Shown: positions 1 through 7,735 of the stretch, in pieces | Layout: the number at the start of each line of letters is the position of its first letter | How positions within the stretch are numbered: position 1 is the stretch's first letter | DNA from: JBIKIW01 sp044361365 | GTDB taxonomy: Bacteria > Patescibacteriota > JACMRA01 | Direction: 5' to 3' | Assembly (NCBI GenBank): GCA_044361365.1 | Contig: JBIKIW010000023.1 | Span: forward strand, 1 to 24,676 | DNA length: 24,676 bases | The notes under the pieces: generated by a model | What the model saw: only the letters and a program-made list of their open reading frames with translations | Databases searched by the model: none | What the model was told of the DNA's origin: nothing | Program-made: the position numbers and the translations under genes

Positions 1-2
1 CT

Positions 3-113
3 CAATTAGAAGAAGAATTGTTTGAATACTGTTGCTATTACAATCATATCAGAAGGCATCAAGGAATAGACAACATGACTCCTTATCAAAAGCTCAATTC
101 TGTCACTGAATAA
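3..113 (+). CDS. Transposase C-terminus (integrase catalytic domain), cut by window edge
   Basis: The frame open from base 3 encodes 36 residues ending at TAA 111-113. They include the motif YYNHIRRHQG followed by MTPYQKL. This matches the C-terminal end of the DDE integrase core of IS481/IS3-type transposases, where the pattern is YYN-x-x-RxHQGL...TPxEkL. The catalytic D, D and E residues would lie mostly upstream, outside the window, so completeness cannot be judged. The element end should lie shortly after the stop, in 114-285, but I could not identify a terminal inverted repeat. It may be an intact insertion sequence or a remnant. Confidence 0.7.
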   Translation, partial: QLEEELFEYCCYYNHIRRHQGIDNMTPYQKLNSVTE

Positions 114-285
114 TTTGACATATACAACCCTGGGCTTGTTTCGGGATCTAAATAATTTTTGCGTTTAAATATACACTCAAGGCCTACAAAACTCATTCCA
201 TTCAAACAGTTGTAGTCTTTTCCTTGTGTATTTTAATTTAGGTTTGAGTATACTGTAATAATAAATAGTGGAATTGGTATAATAC

Positions 286-316
286 AAAAAAGACCCCGAT
301 AGCCAAGCCACGGGGA
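286..316 (-). terminator. Intrinsic terminator of the DUF3276 gene
   Basis: On the minus strand CCCCG and CGGGG (294-298 with 311-315) pair across a 12-nt loop and are followed by a U-rich run (forward A run 286-291). It lies 22 nt past the stop of the minus-strand gene ending at 338. Confidence 0.7.
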
Positions 317-337
317 ATTTTAAGTTTAAATTAAAAT

Positions 338-679
338 TTAATTTAATTCTACAGCTTCAGCAGAATCATGCGTCTCATCTGATTGATTATAATCAGAGTT
401 GATAGCAGGTGCAGAATCAGAATCACTGTTTTGTTCTTGAGGAGCTCGATCAGACATAAATTGCAAAGCATTTTTCATACCTGTTACAAATTTATCTAAA
501 TCTTTCTCAAAAATCATGATACGATGAACTTCTTTAGAGCCATCTTCCATCCTTTTGGATTCTTTAATTACCAAGTAAAGCATTCCATTACGATCCTGCT
601 TTACATTCAAGTAATAGATACGATTTACGCCAGCTTTTACAACCCATGTAAAAAGCTCATTTTGATTGTCATTATTCAT
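338..679 (-). CDS. PUR-alpha-like nucleic-acid-binding protein (DUF3276 family)
   Basis: The product is 113 residues. Residues 8-70 follow the single PUR-repeat pattern of DUF3276: an F-x-x-x-V-x-A-G start, an RIYYLNVKQD strand, YLVIKESKR, and a closing helix around FEKDLDKFVTGMKNAL. Family members bind single-stranded DNA or RNA, and their role in these bacteria is poorly known. The last 35 residues are acidic and low in complexity (Asp, Ser, Asn, Glu), a disordered tail also seen on other small nucleic-acid-binding proteins. The gene is monocistronic, with its own terminator at 286-316 and a weak promoter candidate at 703-731. Family assignment is by motif recognition; the function is inferred. 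Confidence 0.75.
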   Translation of the reverse strand: MNNDNQNELFTWVVKAGVNRIYYLNVKQDRNGMLYLVIKESKRMEDGSKEVHRIMIFEKDLDKFVTGMKNALQFMSDRAPQEQNSDSDSAPAINSDYNQSDETHDSAEAVELN

Positions 680-702
680 ATAACTTATTAAAAGTTACCA
701 AG

Positions 703-731
703 ATACTGCTAAGGTTTTGTAATTAAGTCAA
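703..731 (-). promoter_or_regulatory. Weak promoter candidate for the DUF3276 gene
   Basis: On the minus strand a good -35 (TTGACT, 731-726) is followed after 17 bp by a poor -10 (CAGTAT, 708-703), about 24 nt upstream of the ATG at 679. The poor -10 makes this tentative. Confidence 0.3.
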
Positions 732-896
732 ATTTAATGCCAATTAATCTTGCAACTCTGACTATCGTATAAATCTTTATACACAAAGTTAAGAGCTTTT
801 TTGCTTAATTTTAGTAATTAAAATCCAAAAAAAATTATTTGATTCTTTCTACAAATTTGACAAAACCTCCAAAAATATGCGGGAATTGTACTTAAT

Positions 897-973
897 GGCG
901 GCGTAGCTCAGTTGGTTAGAGCGCGGGACTCATAAGCCCGAGGTCGGCGGTTCAATTCCACTCGCCGCTACCA
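897..973 (+). tRNA. tRNA-Met (anticodon CAT), elongator type
   Basis: A full cloverleaf can be drawn. The acceptor stem is 897-903 with 963-969 (G1:U72 wobble), the D-stem is GCTC/GAGC (906-909 with 919-922), and the anticodon loop CTCATAA has CAT at 931-933. The T-loop is TTCAATT, the discriminator is A, and CCA is encoded at 971-973. The body resembles bacterial elongator tRNA-Met, and the run of three G:C pairs that initiators carry next to the anticodon loop is shifted and interrupted by an A-G apposition (928/936). A lysidine-modified tRNA-Ile2, which also has a CAT anticodon, cannot be excluded. Confidence 0.9.
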
Positions 974-1111
974 AAAATACTTACAAATATAAAAATTAAG
1001 ATTGTTGTTCAAAGTAAGGTTATTACTAAAAGATCTAAGTTTTAAAGGTTACGTAAAATATCATAATAATAAAACAAATCGAATCTTGAAATCTAAACTG
1101 ATTAATTAAAA

Positions 1112-2371
1112 ATGCGAGTAGGAATTTTAACAAACACCTATCCTCCTAATTTAAATGGTGTAAGCGTAGCAGTTAGTAGCTTAGAAAAAAACTTAATTAA
1201 TCTTGGGGTAGAAGTTTTTATTGCTACTCCACAAGTTAAAGATGTTGTTTATCCAAAACACGTCTTACCTCTGAGATCAGCTACAGTTCCTGATAGCATT
1301 TCGCCTGACTTAAAAGTACCTTATTTATATTTAAATGATGTTAAACACTTTTTTGAAGAAAACAAAGTTGATATAATTCACACTCACGATACAATTTTAG
1401 GTGGTGCTGAAGGAGCTTTGCTTGGCTATCAGCTAAAATTGCCTACAGTTCATACCTTTCACACTTTAATTGAAGAGTACAATTATTTTCAGATCCCGGG
1501 TTATAAACCTCTAATCTCCAATTTTGTAAAGGAAGTCTGCAATCAATATGATCATGTTATAGCTCCATCACAAAAAGTTTATCGGTATCTTTTAGAAAAA
1601 GGAGTAGCCGTACCAATCAGCCAAATCTTAAATATTCCAAACTACACCGATCTCACAGACAAAATTTCGGAAAAAGAAAAAAGGGGGCTTTTAAATAAAT
1701 TTCAAATCCAAAAAACTGATACAGTTTTAATCACTTTTTGCCGATTAGCTGAAGAAAAAGGTCTGGAAATGGGTATAAACCTATTAGAACCAATTTTGAA
1801 GAAAAATTCAAACCTCAAATATATTTTGGCTGGTTGGGGTCCTTTCGGAGAAAAGCTTCAAGAAATCGTGGCACAAAAAAATCTATCAAATCAGATCTTA
1901 TTCTATGGCAAATATACCAGAAAAGAGCTTCCACTTTTAGCTTCTGTTAGCAATTTGTTTATATTCACTTCTTTAACTGAAAATTTACCAACTAACATCT
2001 GGGAAGCAATGTATTTAGGTCTTCCTGTAATATCTTTAGATGACAGCAGTGTTGATTATTTGTTGATTGATGGGGTAAATGGAGTAAAAACCTCTTTAGA
2101 AAAATTTACTCAAAAATGTTCAGACCTAGTCTCTGACCCAATTCTACTTCAAAAAATGTCTATATTGGCAAAGGAATCAGCTGAAAAAATTAACCCGACT
2201 GAAATCGCCTCACTTCATTTAGATTTGTACACCAAAATAGTAGAAATCACCAAGCAAAATAAATTAGACAAAGAAAAAACCAAATTCAAGGTCTATTTTA
2301 ATGAATTTTTAAAAAATAGCCTAAAAAGCTCACAAGAACTCTACGAAAAGCTTTTAGAAAATTTAAACTAA
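1112..2371 (+). CDS. GT4-family glycosyltransferase, probably acting on membrane lipid
   Basis: The product is 419 residues with the GT-B fold of family GT4. The N-terminal domain opens with GILTNTYPPNLNGVS and has HTHDTILGG near residue 90 and HTFHTLIEEYNY near 114-125. The C-terminal domain has the nucleotide-sugar signature R211-L-A-E-E-K216-G, AGWGPFGEKL near 240, and an E-x7-E pair at E290/E298. The first-domain pattern is close to 1,2-diacylglycerol 3-glucosyltransferases and related lipid glycosyltransferases, so a diacylglycerol or other lipid acceptor is plausible but unproven. There is no signal peptide. Its last 9 bp overlap the end of the convergent phytoene-synthase-like gene. 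Given the CrtI-type neighbour, an isoprenoid acceptor is an alternative. Confidence 0.8.
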   Translation: MRVGILTNTYPPNLNGVSVAVSSLEKNLINLGVEVFIATPQVKDVVYPKHVLPLRSATVPDSISPDLKVPYLYLNDVKHFFEENKVDIIHTHDTILGGAEGALLGYQLKLPTVHTFHTLIEEYNYFQIPGYKPLISNFVKEVCNQYDHVIAPSQKVYRYLLEKGVAVPISQILNIPNYTDLTDKISEKEKRGLLNKFQIQKTDTVLITFCRLAEEKGLEMGINLLEPILKKNSNLKYILAGWGPFGEKLQEIVAQKNLSNQILFYGKYTRKELPLLASVSNLFIFTSLTENLPTNIWEAMYLGLPVISLDDSSVDYLLIDGVNGVKTSLEKFTQKCSDLVSDPILLQKMSILAKESAEKINPTEIASLHLDLYTKIVEITKQNKLDKEKTKFKVYFNEFLKNSLKSSQELYEKLLENLN

Positions 2372-3235
2372 TTTATCTATTTTATAAATTATTGGTAATA
2401 TTTCTTGCCATGTAAGATTAACCTCACCCGTAAAAATTGCATTTGGTCGAGTTGTAATTTTCTGGGCTAAAGCTAAAAATAAATGATTGAAGCTAAAAAA
2501 CATTAATTTATTGTCAGAACTTAAAAGCTTTAAACTTTGTGTATTAACGATCAGTGATTTAGAGTAGTTTGACCAAAAATAATCAAACAATTTTTCAGCT
2601 GTATCAGCCTGTGATAAAATTTCTTCACCAGAAAAATTCCACCCCAGCTGATTTTTCATTTCCGCAGGAATAACCTTATTCAAAAAGTAGCCTTGCAAAA
2701 AAGATTTTCTCAAAAAATCTAACACTTCCCCGGCAATAAATAATTTTTTAAAAGTTTCAGCTTGACTCTTGTTCATGTCTAAGATTCTGGCAACCATATT
2801 AGTCACAAAAGTTGCACTAAAATTAAAATACTCATCGAATTCTTCAAAAGAAAAAAAACTTGTTTTTTTCAAAAGATTGCCTTCACTGTTTAAAAAATCA
2901 GCTATCAAAGACTCGTCGAATTTTAGTTCTTTTTCCAAAAAAATGACTGATTCTATAAGCACATCGTCAATCATACCGTCTAAAACATTAAATTGATACA
3001 AGCTGGTTTTATCCCTACAATCCCAAAACTTTTCTACTAACGAATTAAATTCAGACTCCTCTTGATTGCGAGCTAAGTTTACGAATCTCTTATAGAAAGT
3101 ATATATTAATCTTACTTGCTCTTGTTTGGTTTTATCTTCAAAAAATGTCGATACATAGAAAATTAGATTTTCTTTTTTGGTAAAGTTAGAAAAATAATCT
3201 TTTGGTGGAAAAATAATCTGTATAAAATCTAGCAT
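2363..3235 (-). CDS. Squalene/phytoene-synthase-fold protein lacking the aspartate motifs
   Basis: The product is 290 residues, the normal length for CrtB-type trans-isoprenyl diphosphate synthases. Residues 24-50 (FYVSTFF, then RLIYTFYKRF) match the family start FYLxSLLFP...ALYAFCR. Residues 130-155 match the central tyrosine/valine helix, and VIPAEM at 188-193 aligns with the family's YLPxEdL. The two Mg-diphosphate-binding aspartate motifs are missing: the D-D-x-x-D site reads VNLARNQ (about 52-58) and the NILRDVGED site reads FLRKSFLQ. Classical head-to-head condensation therefore looks impossible. It is divergent from the CrtI-type gene across a 99-bp gap and has its own promoter candidate. 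Fold assignment is by motif reading; the function is unknown. Confidence 0.6.
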   Translation of the reverse strand: MLDFIQIIFPPKDYFSNFTKKENLIFYVSTFFEDKTKQEQVRLIYTFYKRFVNLARNQEESEFNSLVEKFWDCRDKTSLYQFNVLDGMIDDVLIESVIFLEKELKFDESLIADFLNSEGNLLKKTSFFSFEEFDEYFNFSATFVTNMVARILDMNKSQAETFKKLFIAGEVLDFLRKSFLQGYFLNKVIPAEMKNQLGWNFSGEEILSQADTAEKLFDYFWSNYSKSLIVNTQSLKLLSSDNKLMFFSFNHLFLALAQKITTRPNAIFTGEVNLTWQEILPIIYKIDKLV

Positions 3236-3258
3236 GTATATAATTATTAAACCGCCAA

Positions 3259-3287
3259 ATTATAAATTAGCATTAATTATTTGTAAA
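3259..3287 (-). promoter_or_regulatory. Sigma-70-type promoter for the phytoene-synthase-like gene
   Basis: On the minus strand TTTACA (3287-3282), a 17-bp spacer and a perfect TATAAT (3264-3259) precede the ATG at 3235. Transcription would start near 3252, leaving a leader of about 17 nt. Confidence 0.55.
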
Positions 3288-3334
3288 ACTAAAAAAATCT
3301 TTACAAATCCTTTTCCTTATTCCAAAAAAAAGTA

Positions 3335-4981
3335 GTGTCCGTAAAAAAAGCAGTTATTATTGGTAGTGGGATTGGAGGGTTGTCCACTGGAATCCGCTTA
3401 CAAGCAATGGGTTTAGAAACAGTTATCTTAGAAAAACTTGATAAACCTGGAGGTAGAGCCTACCAAAAAGAAGTTGAAGTCGAGAATGTTGGTAAATTCA
3501 TTTTTGATATGGGACCAACTGTTCTTACTGTCCCACATTTTATTGAGGAGTTGTTTGCTTTGCAAAAAAATAGCAGACAATTTGATGAAGATTTCACTAA
3601 GGAATCTCTAGGGCAAGTCAAAAAGGCTGCTAATTTTGATAACCTCGGATCTCCTAATTTAAGACATTCTCCTACTTTTGCTGCTACCGAAGAAACCAAC
3701 AAATATGTTAATATTGTACCTATTTTACCATACTACAGACTATACTTTAGCGACGGAACTTTTTTTGATTACGACGGAAATTACCAAAGCACTTACGAGC
3801 AAATTTTAAAGATTTCTGGACAAGAAGAAGCTCAAAATTATAAGAGGTTTTTAGAAGAGGCTAGTAAAGTTTTTAAACGTGGTTTTTTAGAATTGGGTTA
3901 CAATTATTTTGGCACTCCTGGATCAATTTTGGCAGTTTTACCCGATTTTTTGAAGCTGAAAATTGTTCGTAGTTTGTTTGCTTACAGTAAAAGTTTTTTT
4001 AAGACCCAAAAAATGCAACAGGTTTTTAGTTTTGAAACTCTCTTGATTGGAGGCAACCCCTACACCGTTCCATCGATTTATGCAATTGTACATTTTGTAG
4101 AAAGGACTTGGGGTATTCATTATGCAATGGGCGGAACTGGCAGTTTGATTCAGGGCTTAGTGCGAAAATACCAGGAATTAGGTGGCGAGTTAATGCTAAA
4201 TAGCGAGGTCAAAAGTATCGAAGTTTCCAATAAAATTGCAGCTGGAGTTCGTTTAGCAGAGAATCAATTAATTTCTGGAGATATTATTGTTTCCAACGCT
4301 GACTACGCTCATACTTACTTGGAACTAGCTAAAAATGCTCCGAGATTTTGGAATAATTCCTTTAAAATTAAGAAATTGACCCAATATTCAATGTCACTTT
4401 TTGTGCTTTACTTTGGTTTCAAAAGAGAATTAAAAGAAGATTTATCAACCTCTCTTCGTCATCATAATATTATTTTTAGCGATGACTACGGGCTAGAACT
4501 TAATCAGATATTTAAAACTAAAGAATTACAAAAAAGTTTTTCTCAATATTTGCACATTCCGACCATAACTGATCCATCCTTAGCCCCTAAAGGTTATCAT
4601 ACTGCCTACACTTTGGTTTGCGTGCCGAATAAAAAAGGTAAGCAAGGTTGGTCTGAACTTGAGGAAGAATTTGCCCAAAAAGTAATCCGTTTTTTGGATG
4701 AACAAAAATATATCCCAAACCTCCAAAAAAGACTAGTTCACAAAAGTTGGATCACCCCAGATTATTTTCAAAATTCTCTAAATTCTCACATTGGTAACGC
4801 TTTTGGGGTAATGCCGCTTTTCAGGCACTCAGCCTTTTTCCGCCCACACAATCGCTCCGAGGATATCAAAAATTTGTACCTAGTGGGAGCCAATACCCAA
4901 CCCGGAGCAGGAACTCCGTCAGTGATGATGTCAGCTAAGATGACTAGCAAACTAATAGCCGAGGATTTGGGGATTTTGTAG
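3335..4981 (+). CDS. crtI: CrtI-type phytoene desaturase / carotenoid FAD oxidoreductase
   Basis: The product is 548 residues. The N-terminus has the FAD dinucleotide-binding motif VIIGSGIGGLSTGIRLQ (8-24) with the acidic residue of strand 2 at E33, followed by GGRAY. The C-terminus has the CrtI signature LYLVGANTQPGAGTPSVMMSAK. CrtI enzymes are FAD-dependent desaturases or isomerases of phytoene and related C30/C40 polyenes at the membrane. The start is GTG at 3335, with no Shine-Dalgarno. An unusual insertion of about 45 residues (about 79-122, polar, with Gly/Ser/Pro) sits where most CrtI proteins pass directly from the helix after the FAD motif to the P-Y-Y-R-L-Y-F strand. No intact phytoene synthase is in the window, so the substrate is uncertain. 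Confidence 0.8.
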   Translation: MSVKKAVIIGSGIGGLSTGIRLQAMGLETVILEKLDKPGGRAYQKEVEVENVGKFIFDMGPTVLTVPHFIEELFALQKNSRQFDEDFTKESLGQVKKAANFDNLGSPNLRHSPTFAATEETNKYVNIVPILPYYRLYFSDGTFFDYDGNYQSTYEQILKISGQEEAQNYKRFLEEASKVFKRGFLELGYNYFGTPGSILAVLPDFLKLKIVRSLFAYSKSFFKTQKMQQVFSFETLLIGGNPYTVPSIYAIVHFVERTWGIHYAMGGTGSLIQGLVRKYQELGGELMLNSEVKSIEVSNKIAAGVRLAENQLISGDIIVSNADYAHTYLELAKNAPRFWNNSFKIKKLTQYSMSLFVLYFGFKRELKEDLSTSLRHHNIIFSDDYGLELNQIFKTKELQKSFSQYLHIPTITDPSLAPKGYHTAYTLVCVPNKKGKQGWSELEEEFAQKVIRFLDEQKYIPNLQKRLVHKSWITPDYFQNSLNSHIGNAFGVMPLFRHSAFFRPHNRSEDIKNLYLVGANTQPGAGTPSVMMSAKMTSKLIAEDLGIL

Positions 4982-5012
4982 TTTGAATATTGGTAGTAAA
5001 TGTAAATATTTT

Positions 5013-5831
5013 ATGAAGAATTATGATCTTTTAAAAAAAGAGTGGTTAACAGAAAAAGAGCTATTTTCTTTTCATTGTCCCTATTGTGATATTGGATTAC
5101 TTTGTAATAATAAAAAGTTTTTGTATGATAATTTTGATGATTCAGAATTACACTATGGTGCAAATGTTTTAATGACGGGGGAATTTGATTTAGGTAAAGA
5201 AGAAATAAGACCTTGGGGTGAATTTGCAGAAGATTTTATTGATGTTCACTATATTTTTAGTTGTATTCTAAGTTGTAATAATCCAAATTGTCAGAAAAAA
5301 GTTTTATTGAGTGGAGACAAAGCTCATGATTACAAACACCATGAAGATATTTCCATCGACCAAGAAAAAGGAGAGCCTGATTATGATATTCAATCAATTT
5401 ACAAAATCGAGTATTTCTCAAAATCTCCAAACATTTTTCTATTTCCAGAAAATTTAGAATCAAAAATTGAACAAACACTATTAGAATCTTTTAGACTGTT
5501 TTGGATAGATAAAAAATCATGCCTGAATCGTTTAAGACTGACAATTGAAATTTTACTAGAGAAACAAGGTTTTCCAAAAAACAATGAAAGAGAAACTTTA
5601 GGCTCAATAATTGAAAGATACTCAAAAGCAAAACCTCAGGTTGGAGATTTACTAAAAGCCATTAAGTGGGCTGGTAACGATGGAAGTCATTACAATACAA
5701 AAGTTGTTACTAAAGAAAATTTATTGAGTATTTATATGATTTTAGAAGAAGTTGTAAAAAAATTATATGACGATAGTGAGATGAAAATTAAAAATTTAGC
5801 TCACAATATAAACACCAACAAAGGATTGTAA
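5013..5831 (+). CDS. Zinc-ribbon protein with C-terminal DUF4145 domain
   Basis: From the ATG at 5013 the product is 272 residues. A TTG 30 bp upstream would overlap nothing useful and adds an uninformative stretch, so I prefer the ATG. Cysteines CPYC near residue 22 and CNNPNC near 92-98 look like a split zinc ribbon. The last 110 residues follow DUF4145: a helix LFWIDKKSCLNRLRLTIEIL, then GSIIERY, IKWAGNDGSH and a final helix. DUF4145 occurs as an accessory domain in restriction and other defence proteins and as a stand-alone protein of unknown role. The neighbours, CrtI and an NTP pyrophosphatase, give no clear context. Confidence 0.65.
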   Translation: MKNYDLLKKEWLTEKELFSFHCPYCDIGLLCNNKKFLYDNFDDSELHYGANVLMTGEFDLGKEEIRPWGEFAEDFIDVHYIFSCILSCNNPNCQKKVLLSGDKAHDYKHHEDISIDQEKGEPDYDIQSIYKIEYFSKSPNIFLFPENLESKIEQTLLESFRLFWIDKKSCLNRLRLTIEILLEKQGFPKNNERETLGSIIERYSKAKPQVGDLLKAIKWAGNDGSHYNTKVVTKENLLSIYMILEEVVKKLYDDSEMKIKNLAHNINTNKGL

Positions 5832-5861
5832 AGATTCTTCGTAAAACTCAGTAATTAAAGT

Positions 5862-6503
5862 TTAACCCATAAATACCTCACCAAAATTATCCATAATCAC
5901 ATTTTGAACTGCCAAAATACTGGGTTTAATGTATTCTAACATTTCTTCTGAATTTAATTCGTGGTAATATTTATTATCTAATCTAGGAATTTTATACACC
6001 GAGGCGATGGGGAAATGTACATCTTTTTGGTAAATTTTGGTTGTTAGTAACGCCACCCTTCTAGCTTCAGCATAAAAATACTGTTTTCCATTATAAACAC
6101 AAAAAACATCTTTAAAATAAGCTTCGGCTGTGCCACCAAATTTTTTGGCAATATCTGCATAGTATTTAGACATTTTTTCAAACCTTTCCTCGTCAGAGTC
6201 AGTTTCCAAAACTCCTGCAATTCTTTGTACATGTTTTCCTGGCTGCTGATTATCTTCCAAACCTTCAACATAAAACCCAGTATCTAGGCTAATACTTGGA
6301 ACTTTAGCAATCTCAAAATAAGCGGTGGCTTTGATTTTGGCATTTTCTAATTCATTTTCACCATTTTCTTCAGGATCGATTTTGGGTAAATCTAAATCTT
6401 GTGGAGAAACCAATTTGCAATTTTCAAGCTTCACATTTTCCAAAAACCTCTTGATTTTGGCTGGATTGTGAGTGGCAAATAAAACCATTTTTTGAGAAGT
6501 CAT
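5862..6503 (-). CDS. RdgB/HAM1-like non-canonical purine NTP pyrophosphatase
   Basis: The product is 213 residues. ATHNPAKIKRF (10-20) corresponds to the family's substrate-binding (S/T)xN...K motif, ENGENELENAKIKA (46-59) to the E-x(4)-NAxxKA helix with catalytic Glu and Lys, and LDTGFYVEGL (73-82) to the D-(D/S)-(S/T)-G motif. Enzymes of this family hydrolyse dITP, XTP and related NTPs to the monophosphate and so clean the nucleotide pool. The protein is divergent: Gly-rich positions of RdgB are replaced, and the usual SARYAG segment reads VQRIAG. A relaxed or altered NTP specificity is possible. It is convergent with the DUF4145 gene. Confidence 0.75.
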   Translation of the reverse strand: MTSQKMVLFATHNPAKIKRFLENVKLENCKLVSPQDLDLPKIDPEENGENELENAKIKATAYFEIAKVPSISLDTGFYVEGLEDNQQPGKHVQRIAGVLETDSDEERFEKMSKYYADIAKKFGGTAEAYFKDVFCVYNGKQYFYAEARRVALLTTKIYQKDVHFPIASVYKIPRLDNKYYHELNSEEMLEYIKPSILAVQNVIMDNFGEVFMG

Positions 6504-6634
6504 TTTATTAAAAAAACTAAATTTAGATTATCTAGCAAGTCTAAATCAATATGCCATAAAATAGATAAATAAGAAGTTAGAGTATTTGATCTCTTACTAA
6601 TTAACTTACAAACCTACATAGTCTGCAATAGGTC

Positions 6635-6663
6635 TTGACTATTAAAAAAAACAATTGCATACT
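6635..6663 (+). promoter_or_regulatory. Promoter of the WxL-like surface protein gene
   Basis: TTGACT (6635-6640), a 17-bp spacer and CATACT (6658-6663) form a sigma-70-type site. Transcription would start near 6670, which puts the ATG at 6672 at the very 5' end and favours the ATG at 6729 as the start. Confidence 0.5.
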
Positions 6664-6728
6664 TATCAGTAATGCCTATTTTTTACTGCAGAAAAAAGAA
6701 GCACACCAAACAACAAAAAAACAAATGT

Positions 6729-7487
6729 ATGCAATTTCGTACAATCAAAACACTCTCCGTCTTAGCATGTTTAACAGCTATCTCAGGAATGAACCTTGTC
6801 TCCGTACATGCTCAAGACACAACAAACGCTAATTTAACAGTTAACGCTGGTGCTTTAACAATGTACGCTGGAGACACTACTGACAACAATGACTTGTGTG
6901 CTACTGGAGACACAGCTACTTATAACTACATTAAAGATGACGGTACTACTGCAAGTGTTACTTGTAGTATAGCTGAAAGATCTGTAAGTTTATCTAGTAT
7001 TTCTGTTCTTTCTACCAGACAAAACACTACTACAACTGTAAATGATGTTTTGTGTGAAGATTTAACAGGTAGTATCAGTAACACTTATTCAGTTTCTGCT
7101 ACTATCGGAAATCTAGTAAATCAAGGATCTGGAAACAGTATCAACTTGGGAGCTAATCCTGACGGTGCTACTGTAGAAACAGCTTCAGATTCTGACGCTC
7201 CAGTTTCAACTGATGCTGGTAAAATCTTTGCTACCTACACTCCAGGTGCTGCCGTACAAGCTATCGCTCCTGAAGCTGCTCGTACAACAGCTAGTGTTAA
7301 TTTTACTGCTGGTGCTAAAGCTACTGTTGTTAGTACTTCTACTTCTATTGGAGTATATAGCACTTCTGCTGCAACTCTAGCTAGAAGATTTGACTCTGAT
7401 GGTAATGCTTTGAAATATCGTATTCCTGCCTTTCCTAGTGCAAACAGCTACGTAGGAGGAGTTACTTACACTTGTACTGCAAGTTAA
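6729..7487 (+). CDS. Secreted WxL-like surface protein
   Basis: From the ATG at 6729 the product is 252 residues. A clear signal peptide (FRTIK, hydrophobic core, VSVHA at 24-28) would be cut before QDTT. An upstream in-frame ATG at 6672 would put 19 mostly polar and basic residues before the signal peptide, so I rejected it. The mature part is Thr/Ser/Ala/Gly-rich beta protein. Its start LTVNAGALTM, middle DLTGSISNTYSVSA and end YRIPAF...YVGGVTYTCT follow the layout of WxL domains, but the Trp-x-Leu is absent and four cysteines are present. WxL proteins attach non-covalently to the cell wall. The next gene is a DUF916 protein, the usual WxL partner. Biased GCT/ACT codons suggest strong expression. 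Confidence 0.6.
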   Translation: MQFRTIKTLSVLACLTAISGMNLVSVHAQDTTNANLTVNAGALTMYAGDTTDNNDLCATGDTATYNYIKDDGTTASVTCSIAERSVSLSSISVLSTRQNTTTTVNDVLCEDLTGSISNTYSVSATIGNLVNQGSGNSINLGANPDGATVETASDSDAPVSTDAGKIFATYTPGAAVQAIAPEAARTTASVNFTAGAKATVVSTSTSIGVYSTSAATLARRFDSDGNALKYRIPAFPSANSYVGGVTYTCTAS

Positions 7488-7526
7488 TTTAAATTTAATC
7501 TAAAAAACTAAATTAATCTAAATTTG

Positions 7527-7641
7527 GGAGGCAGAAAATGAGCTTAAACAGAATCCTAGCAAACTTTGGACTAGAAACTTAATGTGTTCGTCTTCAGAGC
7601 AAGTTACAAGGTAATTCTGTTTAATAAATACTTCTGTCTCC
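7527..7641 (+). ncRNA. Structured intergenic RNA candidate (multi-helix)
   Basis: GGAGGCAGAA (7527-7536) pairs with TTCTGTCTCC (7632-7641) in 10 bp with one G:U. TTAAACAGAAT (7544-7554) pairs with ATTCTGTTTAA (7614-7624) in 11 perfect bp. The two helices are separated by a symmetric 7/7 internal loop. Inside, CCT/AGG extends the stem, CTAG/CTAG (7556-7559 with 7571-7574) is an alternative or added hairpin, and AACTT/AAGTT (7576-7580 with 7601-7605) forms another. No U tract follows on the plus strand, so it is not a simple terminator. It could be a 5' regulatory leader of the DUF916 gene, a 3' stabiliser of the surface-protein mRNA, or a free small RNA. It matches no RNA family I recognise. 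Confidence 0.45.
7538..7582 (+). CDS. Possible 14-residue leader peptide with a strong Shine-Dalgarno
   Basis: ATG 7538 to TAA 7580-7582 encodes MSLNRILANFGLET. GGGAGG (7526-7531) lies 6 nt upstream of the ATG, the only consensus Shine-Dalgarno next to a start that I found in the window. The same bases form the outer helix of the structured RNA, so translation and folding would compete. The purine run may exist only for the helix, so coding is uncertain. Confidence 0.25.
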   Translation: MSLNRILANFGLET

Positions 7642-7735
7642 TGTAAAAAAATTAATATATATTACTAATAAAATGCTTGTCGTTTAAATAAAATTAGTCG
7701 CTAAACATTTTGTTATAAAATAAAAAAATAAAAAT

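Noticed and set aside
114..285. Right terminal inverted repeat of the transposon
   Set aside because: Only the right side is in the window, so no repeat pair can be compared; candidates such as the TTTGACATATACAAC start are not testable here.
2769..2996. Opposite-strand open frame of 75 codons inside the phytoene-synthase-like gene
   Set aside because: Low-complexity Lys/Ser composition mirrors the real gene on the other strand; no start context or homology.
4983..5012. TTG start for the DUF4145 protein
   Set aside because: A rare start codon with no ribosome signal, only 10 extra residues, and an ATG close downstream.
6672..6728. Upstream ATG that would extend the WxL-like protein by 19 residues
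   Set aside because: It lies at the predicted transcription start and puts mostly polar and basic residues before a normal signal peptide; the ATG at 6729 fits better.
7527..7641. The structured RNA as 4.5S RNA, 6S RNA, tmRNA or RNase P RNA
   Set aside because: It lacks the conserved signal-recognition loop, the large central 6S bubble, a tRNA-like end and the RNase P core motifs, as far as I can tell by eye.
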